Below are positions 40,119 to 53,315 of a DNA stretch of 64,000 nt, in pieces. This DNA comes from Heterocephalus glaber (taxonomy: Eukaryota > Chordata > Mammalia > Rodentia > Bathyergidae). Below the pieces are notes generated by a model. It had not been told where the DNA came from, did no database searches, and was given only the letters and a program-made list of their open reading frames with translations. Every line of letters starts with the position of its first letter. Position 1 is the first letter of the stretch. Location: positions 6,908,899 to 6,972,898 of the forward strand of contig NW_004624795.1 of assembly GCF_000247695.1 (NCBI RefSeq). The letters run 5' to 3'. The translations under genes and the position numbers were made by a program.

Positions 40119-43000
40119 GAGTACTGGTCACTAAACCCTGGGAGCACAGAGCAACATCCTAGGCCTTTTATTTGTTTTGTTTTGTTTTTTGGTACCTAGG
40201 ATTGAACTCAGGTCCTTGTGCTTGCACAGCAGGTGGCGAAACCACTGAGCTAAATCCCCTGCTAGACCTTTTAGTTTTGAGACAAAGTCTCACTGAACTG
40301 CTCAAACTAACTGAACTTGCGATCAATCCTTCTGCCTTGGCCTCCTGAGTAGCTGAGATTACAGGCGTGCACCACCGTGCTTGGGTTCACTAAGCTTGTT
40401 TCAAAAAATACCTGGTTAAATGATCAGCCAACTGTAATGGCAGAATATTTTCAGACATGCCAAGACTCAAAAAACTGAGTCCTCATGTTTGTTGTAACCA
40501 GAAAGGGGAAGATGGTTGATTGGGAATGAAATGATCCCACAAAGGATGGGGTAAAGGGAATTTCTAAGTCAGTGAGAAAGGGCTGACCCAGGATTACACC
40601 TGGAGAGCAGGGCTCCAAAGGAAAGGATCCTGCAGGAGGATGCCTGGATGTCGGCTCTGGAGACATGAGCATGCTCGTGTTGGATGTTTTGCTGGAGCAT
40701 TTGAAGACACGGTAAAAGACACTTCCAGTACTGGCCACACCAAAATAAGTGGCAATTGTTAGCTCCTGGAAGAGCTGTCCCAGAGGAAACAGTAAACATT
40801 GGCTGAGGAGCAGGAACACACATTCTGCTTTATAACACACACTATCTGTTGTGTGTGAGCACAAGACACTTACACCACACAAATATAAGACAACAGAATG
40901 TTAAGTGTGAAATGAGGATTCCTTGTTTTCCAATGAGATTAAAAAACAGCAAGGCAAGGCTGGGGATTTAGCTCAAGTGGTTTCTCTGCCTGCTGTGCAA
41001 GCCAAGGACCCGAGTTTGATGCCCGGTACCAAAAAAAAAAAAAAAGCAAGGCTTTTGATCAATTTGAATATAACATTTGGAGATAAAAATGGCAAATAGA
41101 ATAGCTACATGCTTCCAGTTCTTTTGCCTCTAATTTAGCATTAAAAGCCCAGCACAGAGATTTTCAAACTTGGCAATACTGAAATGTTTTGATGCAGAGG
41201 ACTCGTGGTTGGATTCCAAGATAATACTCCCCGAGGTGTGGTGGCACATGCCTGTTATCCCAGCACACAGAAGGCCGAGGCAGGAGGATCACAGTCACTT
41301 GGACTACATAGCGGGTTCAAGGCCAGCCTGGGCTACAGTGAGACTTTGTCTCAAAAAACAAGAGGTAATACTCCCCCATCTTCAAGAAGTGACAACCAAA
41401 TGTATCTCCAGGCAGTGCCAAATGTCCTCTGGAGACAGAACTACCCCAGCTGGGAAATATTGCTTCATACTTCAGTGTGCCTTTCCCAATGACATCCTCT
41501 TGCATAATCACAGCTCAGCTATCACAAAGAAATTTAACATAAACCTAACACTTTCATGTAACCTACTACTCACACTCTACTTCTGTCAAATGACTATTAT
41601 CTTTTATGAATTTTTCTCCAGTCCAGGATCACATATTTATCATGTCTCTCAGTTTTAATCTGGAAGGAAATGTTGCGCCTGCCTTTCTCTCCCCACCTTT
41701 GTATTTCTTTTATGGTCCTTGGGATTGAATCCAGGGCCTCTGCACTGAGCTGCATCATGAGTCCTGAGCCAGGATCTCGCTAAATTGCTCAGGCTGGGCT
41801 TGAACTTTCAGTCCTGCCTCAGTTGGATTTACAGGGGATTATAGGGATGTACCACCACACCTGGCAACTTTGTCTTCCTTAATGTTTGACATCTTTTAAG
41901 AATGGAAGGAAGAAAAAAAAAAAGAATGCAAGGGCCAGGGATTTAGCTCAGTGGTTCCGCCTCCTGCCTTGGAAGCGCAAGGACCCCAGTTTGATCACTG
42001 ATCACCGGTACCAAAAACAAAACAAAACAAGAATGCAGTCCCTTCCCTTAACAACAGAAAAAAGGGGACTTAAACTTGTTTCATCTACTGTATCACGAAC
42101 AGTGCATTTGCTACAATGGAGCAATAAACATTGCTGTTAGCTAAAGTTTGCACATTATTCAAATTTCCTTCATTTTTACTGAATGTTCCAAGACCCCACG
42201 TTAGTAGTCACACGGTGTCATCATGTAAGCTGCCACAAGCTCCCTCGGTGGTGACCATCTCTCAGCAGATGAGTCTCTTGCTGAGCACCTCTCCTGGCTT
42301 CTCATGATGGGCTGGGCTTGTCTCTGGGAGAAACCACAGGTATCCACTGGCAGCTGTGTCACTGAGGACGCCTTCTGTGAGTGACGGGCTGCCGCTGTTA
42401 GCTGGATGGTAGGGTTCAGGTGGCCTTTCCCACGAGGCATTCCTCAAAGTGACTCTATGTAGCCCACGCTTCAGTAATGAAAGCCATGCTCCTCCCTCCT
42501 TGCCCTAAGAAAATCCTCTTCCACAGATTTCTACTTCTTTCAAAAATGAAAATTTTTTTGTAGTGAATTTATCTGCAGTTTCCTCACTGGATCGAGGCTG
42601 CACATCCTTTCTGTAACTGATGTTAGCAGACTCAGAGGCGCAAGGGCCATCTGTCCATCTGTTGCCCATGGCTTGGTAAGGTTCGGTCCGCTTTCTCCAC
42701 GGCACATACAGTACTTTCTTTCTGTTAATGCGCTATGAGGAAAAACTTAAAAAAACACGCAAATATTCTAACCATCAAAAGTTCACTCCAGATTCAGGAT
42801 CCAGGACGATTCTTGCACAATCTTTAACTGCGTCTTTTTCTAACCTCAGCATTCTCCTGCGAGCCTTTTCTCCTTTTTGCCTGCCCACTGTGGCTATTTG
42901 CTCATGGGGGGCCCAAACTGTCCCAGGATGGGGGAGTGGAAGCCCTTGTAAGCCAGCTCAGGTGTAAAGACATCTCCCTTTTAAAAATTACTATTTTAGT

Positions 43001-45849
43001 GTTTTTGAGCAGGGTCTTGCCCTGCAGTACAGGCTGGCCTCAAACTCACAGGAACCCTTCTGTCGCAACCTCCCCAGTGCTGGATTACGGGTGTGCACCC
43101 CCTCAATTTATTTTTAGCAGTTCCATTACTTTCTGGCATAAAAAGACATTCCAGATTTATTCTAAAATCATCTGTCTTGGCCCTGGAATCAAATAATTTC
43201 CCCAATAGCCTAGGTTTTTTTTTTTGGCTATCAGGTTTCGAACTCAGGACCTTGTGCTTTCGATGGAACCACTGAGCTAAATCTCCGGCCCAGCCTAGGA
43301 TTCTTTTATCGGGGAATATTAGAAATGAAAGCATCAGAGCTGTCTGTTCATTGCCACTGGAGTCTCTTTGTGGACCCCTCAGTGGACAGAAGAATGTATA
43401 CACATACATTTTAGAAAACCATGGATTCTCACTTGTATGTCCAATCCATTTCCATTGATTTATTTTGGGTACTGGGGATCGAACTCAGGACCTTGTACTT
43501 GAGAGGAATGTGTGGTGCCACTGAGCTAAATCCCCTGCCCTTCCACTGATTTTATTGACTCTCCACACCCCATATTCACCTTTTTCCAAAGGAAGTATGC
43601 TGTCCCTCAACAAAAATCAACATATTCATTTGCTCAATTCTTAAAATATTTTTTCCTGTACTGGAGATTGAACTTGCGGCTTTTGCACTGAGCTATGTCC
43701 TTAGCACACACCCTCCTGCACTCCCAAATAAAAAATTTTGAGACAGGGTTTCTCAATGGTTCCTCAGGCTGAGCTCAAACTGGTAATCTCCTTGCCTCAG
43801 CCTCCCACAGTGCTATGTGCCACCAAGCCTGGATACAATCTGTTTACACATTACGCATACTGTTAAGAGCAATCTGTTCTGGATCGCCCAGATTGTGTGT
43901 CAGAGTTCAGGCACTATCTGGGTTATTTCTGCCTCCTCTAATGTCACATTATTGGTATTTAAAATCAGCTGGGTTTTGGTTTCAGTTTTTAAGTCACCTC
44001 CACCATTCTTACTGCATTAATTTCATTCTTTGGACTATCTGCAAGATTATCATGCTCCCAAAAATATATAGAAGGTCTAACGGGAGTAATTTCCTTCTCT
44101 GCCTTACCATCTACCCTGTAGCTGGACAAATAATTTTATTGGTTGGTGTGTGTTCACTTGGAAATATGTATATATGTTTTATTTTCCTTTCTTTCTCATT
44201 TTTCATTTTCTTTAGTCCTGGGGATTGAAGTCCAGGGAGCACTGAAGTTCATTCCTAGCCCTTTTTATTATGACAGAGTCCTAAGTTGTCACCACACTTG
44301 GGCCTTTTTAAAAAAATTTTTTTTGGTACTGGGATCCAACTTGGGACCTTAAGCTTGCGAGGCAGGTGCTAGAACCACTGAGCTAAATTCCTGGCCCTCG
44401 GCCCTCTTTTCTTATACAAAATGTCACATACTATAGTCCTCTGTCCTTTTAGAATGAAGTCACTCCATTGCCATGAGGACATCTAGTTTCCAAGGCCTTG
44501 CAATTATAAATCTGTTGCAGTAAACTTATGCTTAGCACTTTTACACCTGTGAGAAATATCCCTCCAGGATGCATTATTGGGAGGACTGCTGGATAAAAGG
44601 AAATGTGGGTATGTATTTTTGCTAGATATTACCAGATTCACTTCCGAAGACCAGCTCCATTTGCACCAGTAATATTGACAGGGCTTTTTTCTCCAGAATC
44701 TAGCAAGAGTATGTGTATTCTCCAATGCTTGAATTTTTGTGCAGTCTTTTTTTGTGTGTGTGTACTCTTTTTAAGTTTTGTATTTGGAAACAATGCCAAG
44801 CTTTCAGGAATGTTGGATGAGCAGTACAATAAAGTGTGTATTCAGATTCATGAATTATTGACATTTTGCCCCATTAACTTTATTCTCTGTAAATCTACAG
44901 TTTTTCTGAACCATCTGAGTGTAAGCTGCATGGATTTCCTAAGAATCAAAACACTGTCAAAAGGGCTGGGTATTTAGCTCAGTGTTGCTGCACCATCCTG
45001 GCACTGGGTCCTGAGTTTGACCCCCAGTACAAAAAGACAAAACAAGTCCCCCCCAAAACATTATTATAACTACAGTGTAGTTACTATTTTTGGGGAATTT
45101 AACATTAATATACTCTTTTCTAGTTTACCAACCATCCACATTGCCACTGACCCAAACACACCTGCAGGGCATTTCATCTTTCCAGCCCATGATTCTATAT
45201 GGTATTTTTAGTTTTCTGCAATTTGGAAGACTCTTTTCAGGTTATGTATCCCACAAAGCTGCCTAAGTGATGCTTAAGTGTCCTCAGCTTCCTGTATCCA
45301 GGGGCACGGGGTGCCCACCTACACCTCACGGGTGATGTTAGTTTCAATCATTGTCAAGGGCTAGTAGTGCCCACTGTATACTTACCATTTTTTCCCCTTG
45401 TAACTCAGTCTTGCTAATGTTCCCACTGATATCCCCCTACCCTAATTTAGCATGTAATACCTCTCACCAAGTTGAACAGGACATGGGTACCACACACTTT
45501 CCTAACTCCAGCATTTTCCTTGTCAGCAAGAAAACCTCCCATCACTCCTTTATCTACCCATATTATATTCATTTTCTGTGAGAAGAATCCCCTCCCCACT
45601 GATTTAATTCATCACTGTCCTTCAATTATTTTGAGGTTCAAGTTATCTCACATGGCCCCATTTTTCCCTAGACTGGTTCCCCTGTCCTCTTCACAGGTTC
45701 TCATCCATTTTGGGGTACTACCTGACATTCGGGCATATTAATATATTTCAGGCTCATTTTATACTGTTTTAGCCCTGAAATTAATTTCCCCAAGGCACTC
45801 TATCTTTTTTTAGTTGGGAGCTGGTATTAAAAGCCCAAGATCTGGGTGT
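43001..45849. repeat. MBTD1 intron 1, part 3: SINEs and AT-rich DNA
   Basis: B1 minus 43000-43100, ID minus 43213-43292, ID minus 43458-43540, B1-ID minus 43645-43835, ID-like minus 44213-44265, ID minus 44320-44398, L1-like 44440-44740, ID plus 44963-45032. Bases 45050-45850 show no gene or repeat I can name. Confidence 0.65.
44440..44740 (-). mobile_element. Possible old L1 3' fragment
   Basis: This AT-rich block holds GCATTATTGGGAGGACTGCT and GATATTACCAGATTCAC and resembles the same L1M-type 3' region seen at 50990-51220. Not verified. Confidence 0.35.
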
Positions 45850-46320
45850 GCAATGGAATGCAGTTTTATTTTCAGCTTAAAAAATTTTTTTGGTGTGTAA
45901 TTATCCCTGACCCCTTTTCTTTAGGGTTTTTTAGTTTATATCACCCCTCCCACCATTGATCTTTGTATTTAGGAATTTATCCTAAATTTACCCCTTATGT
46001 GTATGTGGTAACTTTTGATTTTGTTCATTTAAGTTTTGGGGATGCAATTCAAATTTTTTATGTAGCAAAAGTTATTTTGTTTTGGTGGTGGGGAGCTAAC
46101 CCAGGGCTTTTTATACTCTAAGCACACTTTATCACTAAAGTTTATTCATAAGCTGCGAGTACTTTCTTCTATTGTATTTCAACTGCGAGTCAGGAAAATT
46201 TCCCCTAAATCATGGTAGAGAAAATTTCACCCACATTTTCTTCTGGTACTTGGGAGTTTGGTTTTATTATCCTGACCCACTTGGAATATTTTCCTATGAA
46301 TGGCATTAAGAATGGATTGA

Positions 46321-49300
46321 CTGAACATAGGGCTGGGGATTTAGCTCAGTGGTTCTGCCGCCTGCCTCACAAGCAAAAGGTCCCGAGTTCCGACTTTGAT
46401 CCCCGGTACCAAAAAAAGGGGAGTGGATTGAATAGTACTTTTCTCCCCAATGGCTACCTAGTTGTTGTTGCACTATCCTTTATTAAAATGTTTGTTTTAA
46501 CCTCTGATTTGGAATACCAGTTTAAGTATGAACTTTAGACCACACTCATGTCTCAATGACAGACACATCCTGAGAACTACCACATTAAGATGGTCTTGCC
46601 ATAGGTTAAATAGTACAGTGTACTTATACTAACCCAGATGGCACAGCTTACCACACACCCAGGCTATATGGTATTGCCCACCGTTCTGCCAGATTCCCTT
46701 TTGGAAGTAAATTTTCTCCACCATCAGCTTATGTAGAGTTTCCAAAAGTTCTTCAGCTGCCTTCACACCAGCACTTAGAGACTCACTATTCTCTCATATT
46801 ATGCAGTGCATAATCATTCTTCAATTGTTTAAACCACTCAGAAGTGGCAGTCAATTCAACAGTGTGGTCAGATCAAGTGTTTTCTTTCAACAGCACAAAC
46901 ACGGCTTTGGCTGTGACTGTGGTATGTGAAGAGGGGCTATGCTTCTGGGGCTGGGCTTTAATCCAGGTCACTCCAAGTTTCTCCACACCTGGTAATGGCC
47001 CTTCTCAAAGTTCAGTCTTGTTGCCGTCAATGAAGCAGATCCTTTAACAGCTTTGTTTTCATTCTTCAAGCTCTGGCTATGGTGGAATGGGACATGTTCG
47101 ACTGGTGAGCAGTAACCATCACTCATTTTCCACCTTTGTAGTCTTTAATGAGCTTTAATTTCCAGGTCATTCACTCTTATTAGCAGTGGATGGTAGGGGC
47201 CATGATGAGCAAAACAATATGAGACTAAATCAAGTACACAAGAATATAGTATGATTGAGACACAGTGAACACAAGATATACGAGGCTGCTGCTGCAGTAG
47301 CAGCAACATAGCATACTACTTCACTGTAAGCTGCCAGGGTACACACTAAAACAATGAATAAAAGTAAACATATTGTACTGGGGATTGAACTCAGGGCCTC
47401 ACATATGCTGTGCAAGTCCTCTACCACTGAGCTACATCCCCAGCTCAAAGGTAAACATACAAGGCAATCACAGTCATTTATTGTCAAGTGGTAGATATGC
47501 AATATGTTGTGCTGCCACACTGATGGCTACAACTGTCAGCAGACAGCATGAATTTTTCAGCACCATTATAATCTGGTACCACTGCTGTATATGTGGTCCA
47601 CCTGATTAAAACACTGCCACACGACTGGGGTGTAGCTCAGTGGTAGAGTGGATGCCTAGCATGTGTGAAGCTCTGGGTTCAATTCCTAGCTCTACACAAG
47701 CAAAGAACCAAAGCAAATCTAAAGAAAAAGCCTCACCTTGCTATGAGATGCACGGCTGTATTTTACTGCTTTGTTTAGTCATGTCAATTCCTTTTTACAA
47801 TTATAGAGGCTTTTGAGTGTATTTTGATATCTGCTAAGCTTAGAGTCACTTCAAAGATCTTTTAATGCTTTGATGTTTCTGCTTATTTTTCCAAGTAAAT
47901 TTTCATTAGTTTTAAAAAAATAACAAATTAGAAATTTTAGCTGAGTGTGGTGGCCCATGCCTGTAATCCCAGCACTCAGGAGGGTAAGGCAGGAGGATTG
48001 CTGTGAGTTTGAGGCCAGCCTAAACTACATAGCTAGACCCTGTCTCAAAAGACAAAAAAAAAAAAATTTTTTTTTTTTAGTTACTACAAGACTGTATTTT
48101 TAATGCCATTAACTATAAATTAAATGCCACTGTAATACCGGTATAAGAAGAGTCATTTAATTTCTTCTCTCATACTCTAAAATTAAATTTTTGGTTTTTT
48201 GAGACAGGGTCTCACGTAGTTCAGGCTGGCCTTGAACTCACTATGTAGACCAGGCTGGCCTGCATCTCATGGCAATCCTCCTGCCTCATCCTCCCAAGTG
48301 CTGGAATTACAGGCTTGTGCCACCACGCCCAGCAATTAGTTCAGTTTTATATTAAAAAAATCAGCTCTATTTTTTAAAACTGAGATTTCATTAAATTTAT
48401 AAAGAAATGACAATTTGATGTTGAAATGTCAATCAAGAACAACCGCTGTCTTTCCATCTGTTCCCTTTACCTGTGTCTTTCAAGAATATTTACATTCGCT
48501 TCTCTTAGGGTTTTTTTTTCCCAGGTACTGGGGATAGAACTCAGGACCTTGCACTTTCGAGGCAGATGTGGCGCCACTGAGCTAAATTCCCAGCCCTCTC
48601 CTAGGTTTTTACATTTTTTTTTCCTGTACTGGGGATTGAATCAAGAACCTCCACATCAAGCTACAGCTCTAGTCTTTTAAAATTCTGAGACAAGATCTCA
48701 CTCATATGCCTGAGCTGGAACTTTAGATCCCCCTGCCTCAGCCTCCCAGAATGCTGGCGGGTTTTTAAGCAGTTCTTGTTAAAAGGGAAACCTTAGCCAT
48801 GAAAATTACTTTGTTGTTGTTGTTCCTATTGTAACTGTGATTTCCTCTTCTGTTGTATCAACTGGCTTTTTAAAATGTACATACAAATCATTTTATGTCC
48901 TATCTCAACTACTGTTTCTGGAAACTTAGTTCACTAACTCAGGCTGACCTTGAACTCATGGCGATCCTGTCTCAGCCTCTCAGAACTAGGATTAGTGCAC
49001 CACACCTGGCCTCACTCATTTTGAGATAGTTTTGGGATTAAACTTTTCAGATAATCACGTTACCAACAAAGCAAATTTTATTTCTTTTTCCACTATGCCT
49101 GTAATTGTTTTTGCTTTTCTATCTGTATGGGCTCAAAGGGATCCCACTTTGTGCCTGTTGTTTCTATTGAGAGGATGCTAGCTTGGGCTGGATAGGGAGC
49201 TCAGGGGCGGAGACAGATGATGGCTTAGGGTTAGGGCACTCGCTAAAGTAAAATGATGTCAATATAACCATCTACTCCTGTTTTCTCAGTTTTAATTTTG

Positions 49301-50358
49301 TCTCATTTTTTAAGGACCTATAATCTTTCTTTATCTATTAATATGATAAATTATATAAATTTCCAAATACGGAATCACCCTTGCATCCTTAGTATAAACC
49401 TCACTTTATTAAGGCGCATTTCCTTAACATGGCATGAGATTGCACAATATTTAGGGTTTTGCAATGACATTAAGTTCTGTTTAACTGTAATTTTCATTTC
49501 TTTGAGCTCTGTCAGGTTTAGAAATCATTATTCCTGTTTTACAAAAATAACTACAATTTTTTTTCATGTTACTATTTATGCAGTGTGGGAATATCTACTC
49601 TTTCAAGCAGAATTCCCCTTGGTCTTATATTGTTTTTTTTTTCCCGGCTTGGTTAAATTAACTAGTAGTTTATCTTGTGAATTTTCTCCCAAAGATCCAG
49701 GATTGATTCATCAATCAGGTATATAGTTTTTGTTATTAATTTCTACTTTTACAATTTTTTTTTTGGTACCAGGGATCAAACTCAGGACTTGAGCTTGTGA
49801 GGCAGGCGGCAGGACCACTGAGCTAAATCCCCGGCCTTTTTTTTTCTTGTTTTTGAAATTTTTTTTTTTTTTTTTTGAGACAGAGTCTCACTGTCCAGGC
49901 TGGGCTCGAACTCACAGCAATCTTCCTGCCTCAGATTCCCAGGCGTTGGGATTACAGGTGTGTGCCATTATGCCCAGTTCTACTTTTACCTTTATTTCTT
50001 TTTCAGTGTTCATTTTTGGCTTTTTTTTTTGGTACTGGGGATCGAATTCTGGTCCTTGTGCTTTCGCAGCAGGCGGCAAAACCACTGAGCTAAATCCCCA
50101 GCCCTTGGCTTTATTTTCATTTCTGAGGTAAGAATTTATTTTCATTGCTTCTTGGCCTTTTGGCTAAGATCAAGTGTAGGAATTTATTTTCACTGATACA
50201 GGTGTTTAGGGCTGTGAGTTTTCCTCTGCTTACTGCTTTAAATGTATTCCATACAGTGTGATGTAGATTTTCTTTCTTTTTTGGTACTGGGGATCGAACT
50301 CAGGACCTTGCGCTTATGAAGCAGGCGCAGTACCACTGAGCTAAATCCTTGGCCCTAG
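46321..50358. repeat. SINEs inserted into the old L1 (intron 1, part 4)
   Basis: ID plus 46331-46418, ID-like minus 47375-47445, ID-like plus 47625-47692, B1 plus 47938-48050, B1 minus 48195-48335, ID minus 48515-48598, B1-ID minus 48620-48765, B1 minus 48920-49015, ID minus 49758-49838, B1 minus 49865-49980, ID minus 50022-50105, ID minus 50279-50358. Bases 46530-47230 are unassigned. Confidence 0.7.
50132..50192 (+). pseudogene. Truncated U2 snRNA retrocopy with 13-bp target duplications
   Basis: Bases 50144-50179 match the first 36 or so nucleotides of U2 snRNA (core GGCCTTTTGGCTAAGATCAA), with C-to-T changes near the start. The match stops abruptly. GAATTTATTTTCA flanks it perfectly on both sides (50132-50144 and 50180-50192). 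No poly(A) tail is present. This is the structure of a 3'-truncated, tailless U2 retropseudogene made by LINE machinery. It lies within an older L1 fragment, which it interrupts, and cannot be a working U2 gene. Confidence 0.9.
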
Positions 50359-50689
50359 ATTTTCATTGTCATTCTTCTCAGGAACTCTGCAATCTGCTGC
50401 CATTTCCCTTTTACACCAGTTAAGCTGCTTAAAACTGAGGCACACTCTTTAGTGTTTATCAAGAGACAGGACTTCTCGACACTGAAAAGTTCCTTCACGT
50501 ACTTCCTGCTCACTCCTTCCCCTTCTCCCAGTGCCTCACCCACCAGTTTTTGTGCGTCTAGGGTGCGTTTCTCTCATCTCCGATGCTTTACACCAGAAGA
50601 TTACGCCTCAGTTCTTCTGAATGTATTCCCAAAACTGCAACTGCTGGATCATGGGATACAGGTGAGCACGCCTCTTGTGTAAGGCGTGG

Positions 50690-50985
50690 AACTGTGTTTC
50701 AGATTTTGGAGTATTTACACATATATATCTAACATATATATATTTTGACATTTCTTGGAGATGGGACCCAAAGTCTAAGCACAAAACACATCTAGGTTTC
50801 ACTTCTACCTTAGTCATGAAAGTCACTTTATAGAATATTTTTAGTGCACTTGTATTTTTACTGGCTCATCACATGGCGTCAGGTGTGGAATTTTCCACTT
50901 GGGGGCCTCAGGTTTGTGCTCAAAGAGTTTTAAATGGTGGAGCATTTCAGATCTTGGAATTTCAGATTAGAGATGCTCAACTTGT
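50690..50985. mobile_element. Tigger-family-like DNA transposon fragment
   Basis: Contains GTTTCAGATTTTGGAG at the left, GGAGATGGGACCCAAAGTCT in the middle, and TGTGGAATTTTCCACTTG followed by GATGCTCAACTTG at the right. These follow an old pogo-like repeat common in placental genomes; the subfamily name is not certain. Confidence 0.6.
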
Positions 50986-50989
50986 CTTT

Positions 50990-51225
50990 AAGATCATATA
51001 CACATGGAAAAAGATGTATGAAAATTTTCGTGTTTGATTTCTTTCACTTTGCATACTGTATTTGAGATTCATTCACGGTATCATAGCATGTATAAACAGT
51101 TCACGGCCTTTTACTGCTGAATATACCACTTCAATGTACCACCTAATTCTTACTCCATTCAGTTTTAACTGCCATGAATATTCTTACACATAGTTTTCTG
51201 TGAATACATATAGTGTCTTGCTTTT
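50990..51225 (-). mobile_element. Possible old L1 3' fragment
   Basis: Contains TTGAGATTCATTCACGGTAT and TTACTGCTGAATATACCAC, which resemble reverse-oriented L1M 3' sequence (the recalled consensus runs 'gagattcatccatg... tgctgagtag'). It sits between two DNA-transposon-like blocks. Confidence 0.45.
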
Positions 51226-51490
51226 TTGTAAGGGAGATGTTCCAAATCTCCCTGTGGATGCCTGAAATCAAAGAATATACGTGAAGCTGTTTTTTTCTAT
51301 TACCCATACCTATGATAAACAGTAAGGGATTAACACCGATAGAATTTTAATATACTGTACAAAAAGCTATCTCTCACAGACTCTTATCCTACTGTACTCA
51401 CCCTTCTGTGATGCTACAAGGCCTCTCTGTTGCGACGAAGTGAGGTGACTGATGCAGTCTTAAGGCTATGTAAGGGTGTTTGAACACAAG
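51225..51490. mobile_element. Tigger/MER2-like DNA transposon fragment
   Basis: Ordered motifs GTGGATGCCTGAAATC, ACCTATGATAAACAGTAAG, ATATACTGTAC, CTACTGTACTCACCCTTCT and AAGTGAGGTGACTGATG follow the remembered order of Tigger1/MER2, a pogo-related element of placental mammals. Terminal repeats are not both visible. Clearly immobile. Confidence 0.7.
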
Positions 51491-52595
51491 TACCTCGATG
51501 CCTGAGAGTCAATCTGCCAACCCAGAGGGCTGGTAAGGAACAACGGGCACAACGCGTGGATAAGCTGGACAAGTGAGTCGGGTCCTAGGCAGGACAGAGC
51601 AAGACGCTGCAAACTAATGTGTCTTCTCAAACCATGTATCTGAATCTTATGTGCATGTGATCAAAGTGCAAAGTAAGAATTAACAGATTCTCTCTGACAC
51701 CTGGAATAAGGAGGTAGGACGCTATTCAGCTCTCTCTGGCTTCTCACTCCACTTCCAGGATGAAAAGCACAGCTGGGCTAGTGATAAATCCAAATGTCAA
51801 CATATTGGGGACTAACTTCTGCTTCCACCCCTGTTATGACTCTGGATGCAACAATTACCTGAGTCTCAGTATCCTTTTCTTCTAAATAAAGAAAACACCA
51901 CTTACCACACAGGAAGGATGTATGATAAAATAAAATAGTTCACATGAATGGACTTTCAGTTCTTCAGAAGAAAGTTAGGACTCCTTTAATATGAACCTGA
52001 AAAGCTAATTAAAAATAAGATGATCATGTCAAAATTATGAAACACACAGTGGCCTAGAGTCTTTAAGATCACTATTACGGGAGCCAGATTAAACAAAAAA
52101 AGTTGATAATAATGACCTTTTACTCGTTTTTTTTTTTTTTGCTGCTGGAGATTGAACCCAGGTCCTCGTGCATGCTAAGCACATGCTCTACTACTGAGGT
52201 AAGCCCTTAGCCTGAGTCAGTTTTCAGACCCAAATTATAGAAATCATACACAAATTGGGGGTGTCATACAATTATGGTTTGAAAAATCAAATAAGATCAC
52301 TTATTAACATTAATATACAGAATGTAAGTTGAATACACTATTGTGTCATTCTGACTTGCTACATTCTCTAAATACATTGATATAAAATGATGACATGCTC
52401 TTGGGATTCTTTTTTCACTACTGGGATTTGAACTCAGGACCTCACAGGCACTAGACAAATGTGCTACCAGTGAACTACATCCCTAGTATCCTCCAAGTAT
52501 TTTTAAAAAGATGAACACACTGGGGATATAGTTTAGTTTTAGAGTGCTTGTCTACCATGAGCGAGCCTCTGAGTTCTATCTTCAGTATTGCCAGC

Positions 52596-52636
52596 AAACA
52601 CAAACACACAAACACACACACACACACACACACACA
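52596..52636. repeat. (CA)n microsatellite
   Basis: A run of CA dinucleotides preceded by CAAA-type units, at the 3' end of an old ID-like element, from which it probably grew. Confidence 0.95.
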
Positions 52637-52914
52637 TTTATATTTGGAGCTGGATGCTCTAACAATACATATTCATTGAATAATAATAACTAGAATATTG
52701 ATTAAAACTGAGTTAAACACGAAGAGTAGTGCCTGACTCATGAAATTAATTCTTTCCATGATTCTGGTTGTAGAATTTGTTCCACGATCACTTATAGTAC
52801 ATATATGTTTACAATTCAATTGCAATCATACACACGAGGGATGGGTATTTCTCTGGTACACAAAATAATCTGCAACTAGCAAATGAAAGCTCTGAAGTCT
52901 AAAAGTAAGGGAAG

Positions 52915-52985
52915 ATTTAACCAATATTTATTAAGCAATATATACAAATCATCATGCTAAGCAATAGAAACACAAAAAGTATTAA
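52915..52985. repeat. Possible L2/MIR-type relict
   Basis: AATATTTATTAAGCAATATA and CATGCTAAGCAATAGAAAC resemble the widespread 'tattgagcacctactatgtgc...' mammalian repeat end. Weak. Confidence 0.3.
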
Positions 52986-53139
52986 GACTTAATAGGCTCA
53001 CCCTGCAACTTGACTGCAAACTGTGGTCAAATAACTGAACAAATAGTACTACATAAGACCAGTTTTATTAGGAGTAGTTATTAGATATTACAGTGAAAAA
53101 TGAGAAAAAGGGATTCTGGAAAGATGTCTTAACATTGTA

Positions 53140-53315
53140 ATTATCATTTATTCAACAGCTTCCATCTGAGTGCAGGTTTACCGATAGATACCTCAGGAGG
53201 AGGCAGGGCTGGTTCTCACCCTGTATTTCGGGTAAGGAAAATGAAGCTGAGAGATTAGGCAACTTGTCTAAGATCATAGGTCAGGAAGTGGCAGAGCCAG
53301 AGCCTAACTAGTTTG
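53140..53315 (-). repeat. MIR element
   Basis: The core AGGAAAATGAAGCTGAGAGA, then GGCAACTTGTCTAAGATCAT and AAGTGGCAGAGCC, is the reverse complement of the mammalian-wide MIR SINE core. Degraded, as expected for its age. Confidence 0.75.

Larger units (their letters stand above)
38336..43000. repeat. MBTD1 intron 1, part 2: SINEs, CA/CG microsatellite
   Basis: B1-ID minus 38705-38905, short B1 plus 39290-39360, ID plus 39419-39500, a mini ID tail at 39538-39564, retroelement end 39655-39742, B1 minus 39828-39945, microsatellite 40070-40118, ID minus 40188-40265, B1 minus 40270-40390, ID plus 40955-41045, B1 plus 41232-41360, B1-ID minus 41705-41865, ID plus 41931-42025. Bases 40400-40950 and 42040-43000 are unassigned. 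Confidence 0.7.
45850..50360 (-). mobile_element. Ancient L1 remains, minus orientation, cut up by SINEs
   Basis: Discontinuous blocks resemble reverse-complement L1: 45860-46240 and 46440-46520 (contains AATGGCTACCTAGTTGTTG and TTTATTAAAATG), 47755-47930, 48370-48510, 49020-49750 (contains TTTTCTCCCAAAGATCCAG) and 50195-50290. The order fits a minus-strand element with 3' parts at left and ORF2 parts at right. Younger ID and B1 insertions and the U2 retrocopy separate the blocks. No long open frame survives. Assignment is from remembered L1 motifs. Confidence 0.6.

Noticed and set aside
40451..40882. Minus-strand open frame of 142 residues
   Set aside because: No recognisable domain, no splice context or codon-like pattern; most likely chance.
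50144..50179. Functional U2 snRNA gene
   Set aside because: Only about 36 nucleotides of the 5' end are present, with substitutions, and no snRNA promoter elements are visible.
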